Below are positions 59,291-64,000 of a stretch of 64,000 nt of DNA, one piece after another. The position numbers and the translations under genes are program-made. How positions within the stretch are numbered: the stretch's first letter is position 1; each line of letters begins with the position of its first letter. Source of the DNA: Ricordea florida (lineage: Eukaryota > Cnidaria > Anthozoa > Corallimorpharia > Ricordeidae). The stretch covers positions 8,044,981 through 8,108,980 of the forward strand of contig OX453275.1 in NCBI GenBank assembly GCA_949710005.1, read 5' to 3'. Below the pieces are notes generated by a model. The model had not been told where the DNA came from, did not search any database, and saw only the letters and a program-made list of their open reading frames with translations.

Positions 59291-60951
59291 AACCACGGTC
59301 ACCCAAACCAAATTTTCATACAAATTATCGGGCCGGGGAGGGTGGGGAGGATCTTGCAGCCCCCCGCCCCCCCCCACCGCCCAAAATTTGGGCAACTTAG
59401 ATTTCTTGGGCGTCAAGAGAAATTTGGGCTAAGCCAATTTTAAAGAAGTTTGCACGTGCGTGGGTTTTTCTTAGAGAGAGATATTTGCTATTTCTTTTAG
59501 CGTGTTTTATGAGCTCATATGATATTTTCATATGTAAAAATATTTTCACTTCATATTATGTAGGCCTATGTTAGTGCATTATATGACCCTCCTTTCTTTT
59601 CGACTGTTTTCGTAAAAATTTGGGCAATTTGCGAGAATGTTTGGGCAAATGGTTTACCACCCCCCCTCCCCCCCCCCCGAAAAAATGGCCCGTACCCCTA
59701 TGATTACGATCGAGTATCTAAACAATGCTCAAAATGCATATAATTTGCTCTATAACTGTACAAAACATATCAAGACTGAAAAAGAATCATCTCAGCCGGT
59801 AGAAACTTGCCACAAATCTGTTGTTCGATGCCAAAAACGGACATTCAAAATTTGAACGAAAATCAAACAATGCGTGGCCTTGTTTCGAGTAGTCGCATTG
59901 TAAATGGCGCGTTCCATTTGCTCATTTCTGCTTTGTTTCGGCTCTCCCTTTCTTTGAAAATGGCGCAGAAGGTTTGGGAACGCACGGGAACTTGGAGCGG
60001 GTTTGTTGTTGAAAGTACCCTTCCATTCGGCAAACGAGAATCCCCAAATCTAAAACCGAAATTTTTGTTGCATGGTAAGCGTCATGAGAATTTGCATAGT
60101 GTTTTGTTTCATCTGCGGCGCCATCCGTGCTCAAGTCAGATAGGATGACGTGAATATGGCGTGTACAGATCGGGAGTGACCTGTTCATTGTTTTGATTTT
60201 GTCGCGTCGAAAAGTAACTTTCGGTTTGTCGTTTTAGCCTTCTTAAAGCCAAGAAAGCACAATTACCCCGGAAGTGTTTACTTGTTAGGATAACAACACG
60301 TGACGTGATGAGGAAAGGGTGGTATCAGAGAGTACCTCGGAAAAGGGATCCTCCTGAGTATGGTTCGCTCCTTAAAGCAAAAGCACTGTAGCCAGATGTG
60401 CCAACCAACAGCTCTTCTTGATTGCTCAGAACTTGAACAGTATCATTTGAACTTATACCGTATGACCTTTAAAAGAGAGGAAAAGAGGAGAAATTGTGAC
60501 CGGCAAGCAAAAACAACTTTTTTCGGTAAAGATATTGGATATTGGCCTAGTTCTTTTTACTCAGGGTTGAAATTTCGGCATTTTTTTTTCCTTGCTCACT
60601 CACAAATCGCTGCTCTGGCTCTAACTTGCATGCGTTAAGTCCCAGTCAGACCTACGCGTGCGCAGAGAAGGGCAGCTGAACACATGGGCGGGAAACACTT
60701 ACATAAGTTGTCGTCGTTGAAAGTTAGCACGGATTCCATGATTTCTGTAGCGACGAAATCACATACACACGAACACACGTTGGGCTAGGATCCCATTCAG
60801 GGGGGAGTAACAATACTCCCAGGTGCCTCATGCTACAGAAACCGGGATAAGCTCCGGCCGTGTGGGCCTTGAGGCCCAAGTGCGCCTTTATCTATCGAAA
60901 ATCATGGTATACAAAATAAGCTATCAAAGCTTAATCTTGATTAAAAAAGCG

Positions 60952-63019
60952 TCATCGTATTTTTTGACATGATCGTGGACTGAGTAGAATCCCAGTGCGA
61001 ACTCTGGAACGTCTGAACAACAAGAGAAGAAAGGTAACAGAATTTGTTGACAAATGTACATGTATCAGTTCGAGTACACCCAAGTCTTCAAAAATACATT
61101 GTTATATTGAGGTTAGGATACACAAACTACACGAAAGAAAAGCAAATAGAGGGTTACCTGATGGTACGCTGGTTTTCCAGGATCTGTCCATCTTTAATTA
61201 GATAGGAAATCATCCCAAGTTGACTGCCATAACTCCTTCCAATTTGGTGCCTCAAATCACTGACAGTCGCAGTGTTGAAACTAGTCACTAATACTTCATA
61301 CTTGTGATCCATGTTTCGCCTCTGTGCAAACAGTCTTAAGGCTTCGGGCTTAAACTCGAACTCAATTTTTCCACATGCCCGATCGGATCCTCTATTTCTG
61401 TCAGTAGCACTGAAATAAGTGAGTCTTCCTCTTTCATACGCAGAGCCTCGTATTATCAAAGGATTGGACTGCCTAGCTTCCACTAACCACAGCCCGAGGT
61501 ATTTCCCACCAAAATCTATATCCACCTCAGAAGCTAAATACAACAAAATGGCACGCAGGATCAGCAAAGTACGCACGAATAGAATGTCGACAAACTATTC
61601 TACTTAAGTTAAAAAAAAATCCTAAAAACTATTGATAATAACCTTTTCACTTCCAAGATTTGAGGACTATTTCGGGCCACACTACCAAATTTTTAATTTG
61701 CCGGCTTTCTTAAACAAAAAAACTCAAGGCATACAACCGTTTGCCTTGAAAGAAGTTCACATGGCAAAATCCCCACCAAAAAAGACCAGTGAGAACGCTC
61801 GGATTTTCTTTAAGAATAAGTTGTTATAAACAATTACTGTGCTGGTAATTTCGAAAGCTTTCTAGGGAGCAAACTGTCTCCTCTTCTCCTCTTCGGTGCA
61901 CACTTTTAGTTGACAGAAAAGAAGTTTTTGGAGAGTGACTGGAAGCGATTCTAGACGTGTTATTCCTGATTCGGAATCGAAATTTGGCGCGCACGATTTC
62001 AGAGACTTAGGCCCAGTTCAGACGCCACATTTTTCATGTGCTGAACCAAATTCAGTTAGGTCCGACTTTGACGTGACATTTGATTCAGGTACCGCACCGT
62101 GCGCCGAACCTAACCTTTATTCCATGTCAGCAGTTGCGAGGTTTATGACTTACATGTATCAAAATTTAAATTTACGCCTTTAGTTTGGCACATTAGAAGA
62201 GAACCGTAGGGTTCACCTGCTTTTCAACTGTCAAATATTGGGACAAACCCTGCCGAACTGAACGTTTTTGCCTCACCAAAATAAAACTGCCGTACCGAAT
62301 TGATTCGGGCTTCGCTCTTTTCTCATACTTAATTTATCGGTTAGGTTTGGCACATGAAAAGTACGGTGTCTGAACCGCGTCTTAACCAAGTTTACAGAGG
62401 AGCCCAACACTTACATGTACTTACATGTATAACAGGAACAAGAAATGCAACAAAACAAGTTCACCTTAAAAGGCTTACATACCATAATCATTTTTGTTCA
62501 TTATCTCTATTTCAAATGACTGACCACTTTCCATCAAGACCACACCCATGTCTGCCGTGTGCTGGACAAGGCTCCCTGGGTTAATTCTCACCGAATAGTT
62601 ACCCTTAGTGTAACTTCTTGGTATCACTGCTGAGTCCACAGTGCATATACCAGAGTAGTAAGTGGAAGATGACTGATGAACCATTGATTTTGGGGCCACA
62701 TCTCCCAGTGATACTGTTGTGACAGAAGATGTTTGATGAACCTTCTGTTCCACACTAGGACCCTTGTAACGAGGGGCTATTTGGCCAGGGCCTAAATGAC
62801 GTGGTGCTTCTTGTGAACCCTTCAAAAAGGAGCCACTACCACCACCGTCATCAACTGGCTCTTTACTGATACTTCCAGACACAGTGGCCTCTTGGGAATA
62901 CTCATCTTCAGTTGGTTCCTTCAAGGAGTTAGATTCCGTGGCTCTGGGTGATGACAAATGATCTCCATAGCTTGTTAATGTGGACATAACTGAGCCATGT
63001 TCTTTAGTTTTAGAACCTC
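60952..63019 (-). CDS. Uncharacterised gene, copy 2 (exon 1 outside window)
   Basis: Exons 63019-62483, 61533-61158 and 61003-60952 correspond one for one to exons 2-4 of the copy at 6268-10211, with the same splice sites and phases. Exon 1 would lie beyond 64000. Exon 2 has lost one codon and carries about fifteen amino-acid replacements relative to copy 1, while exon 3 differs by about one residue in the spliced product. The stop is TGA here and TAA in copy 1. All frames are open, so both copies could be functional. Confidence 0.65.
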
Positions 63020-64000
63020 CTGTCCCAAAAAAAGGAAATTATAGAAGCAAAAATTGAAAGTTCTATATTATTTTGACTACTGTAATGATCATGTCAAAAA
63101 TCAATCTTAAAAAATTCTCATTTAATTGATTTCTATTACAAGAGCAAAAAGAATTAATACGATAATGCAGGAGCTCCTGGATAATGACAATAATAATGAT
63201 AATAATTATACTAATCATTACAGATTATTATTTTATTAAATAGGAATCTGCAGCTTAATTGTTTCAAAAAGCCATAACCACACTTAAAATGCTGCATACA
63301 CATGGGATCACATGAAACCGCACCTTAAATGATTGACACATAAGTGGAAATCAGTAGAATTAAATTCAAAATTTTCCAAATGAAGACATGCAAAGCAAAG
63401 CTACTTTATGTGATGATTTGGTTGTAATATCAAAAATAGTTTTAAGTAACGCTCCGACTAAGGACGATAGCAGAAACAATAGGCCTGCGGCAACAGAAAC
63501 CGTTGCTGCCTGGTGCAGGAAAAGTGATAATTCAATTAATTTGAGCTCCTTCATTGGATAAATCGCCATTAGCGCGAAATTCAAACATTTATTCGTAGAG
63601 TTAGAGAACCAAAAGCTTGATTCAAAGACTAAAAACATACGTTATGTCTTTATTACATAAAAACCTTTACGTAGATGGAGTATAAAAAAAATCGTATGTG
63701 GGGCACACCGATTTCTGAGCTTCACCTTGACAAACGATGGTGATTAAACCTTGCTTTCATCAAAACATGACATATTTGAAAATTATTGACTTCTACAATT
63801 ACTCAACAACTTGAAACAGAAACAATAATGTACACTAATCAAAGTAGGACTATGGTGAACTCGTGGATATGTTTACAAAACAGAGAAAAAAGAAATAATT
63901 TAAAAATTAACGAGGTGTTTTTTCAGAGTTGTGATTGAATGAACTTGAAGATAATTTTAATAATCTATAATCACAACATAAAAGTGACCAGGGAGCTGAG

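Larger units (their letters stand above)
57683..64000 (+). repeat. Segmental duplication, copy 2 (direct, cut by window end)
   Basis: This is the direct second copy of 1-9282. It begins immediately after a long AAT microsatellite (57604-57682), exactly where copy 1 meets the left edge of the window. It lacks the Harbinger and the 264-bp MITE of copy 1. It has its own insertions: a 345-bp MITE at 58696-59040 and a threefold 35-bp repeat at 59186-59290. Divergence is several percent over most of the length but close to zero in the last kilobase. Confidence 0.95.

Overview
The window is eukaryotic nuclear DNA from an animal, most likely an anthozoan cnidarian such as a stony coral. The genes are split by many introns with GT-AG borders. 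The conserved ones (CHTF18, MRPS7, a tetraspanin, a death-effector-domain protein, an F-box protein) are metazoan-type. The sequence is AT-rich and full of short fold-back elements, Harbinger-type elements, a Helitron scrap, LINE tails and a GIY-YIG (Penelope-like) fragment. The species assignment is inference; no sequence search was possible.

Layout. (1) 1-9282 and 57683-64000 are two direct copies of one segment, both running off the window. Each carries, on the minus strand, the same four-exon gene of unknown function (copy 1: 6268-10211; copy 2: 60952-63019 plus exon 1 beyond the window). Copy 1 has gained a complete-looking Harbinger transposon (1290-4102, two open genes) nested in a fold-back element, and a MITE (5997-6260). 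Copy 2 has gained a different MITE (58696-59040) and a 35-bp triplication. (2) 9337-9700 is a decayed Helitron fragment inside intron 1 of copy 1. (3) 11090-11702 (minus) is an F-box/LRR-like gene broken by one base in a homopolymer. (4) 13683-15192 (minus) is a DED protein, head-to-head with CHTF18 across a 366-bp promoter holding E2F-, ETS- and E-box-like motifs. (5) 15559-32582 (+) is CHTF18, the clamp-loader subunit for sister-chromatid cohesion; twenty exons were assembled with consistent phases, but the last visible exon has a frame break and the C-terminus is absent. (6) 32770-33475 is a large inverted repeat around a GIY-YIG nuclease fragment. (7) 33882-37064 (minus) is MRPS7, convergent with CHTF18 and also lacking its C-terminal half. 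(8) 41611-49262 (minus) is a complete seven-exon tetraspanin. (9) 46966-48399 lies in a tetraspanin intron and is a 1.4-kb non-autonomous DNA transposon with perfect ends and a TTA target duplication. (10) 49840-57682 has no recognised host gene; it holds LINE 3' ends, palindromes, MITEs and AAT microsatellites.

The genes do not form a pathway. CHTF18 (nucleus, replication), MRPS7 (mitochondrial small ribosomal subunit), the DED protein (death signalling) and the tetraspanin (membrane organisation) are ordinary neighbours. The points of most interest are the duplicated gene, whose copies differ mostly by amino-acid-changing substitutions and then become almost identical at about 8203, the double loss of the CHTF18 and MRPS7 tails at one repeat-filled junction, and the intact Harbinger element present in only one copy of the duplication.
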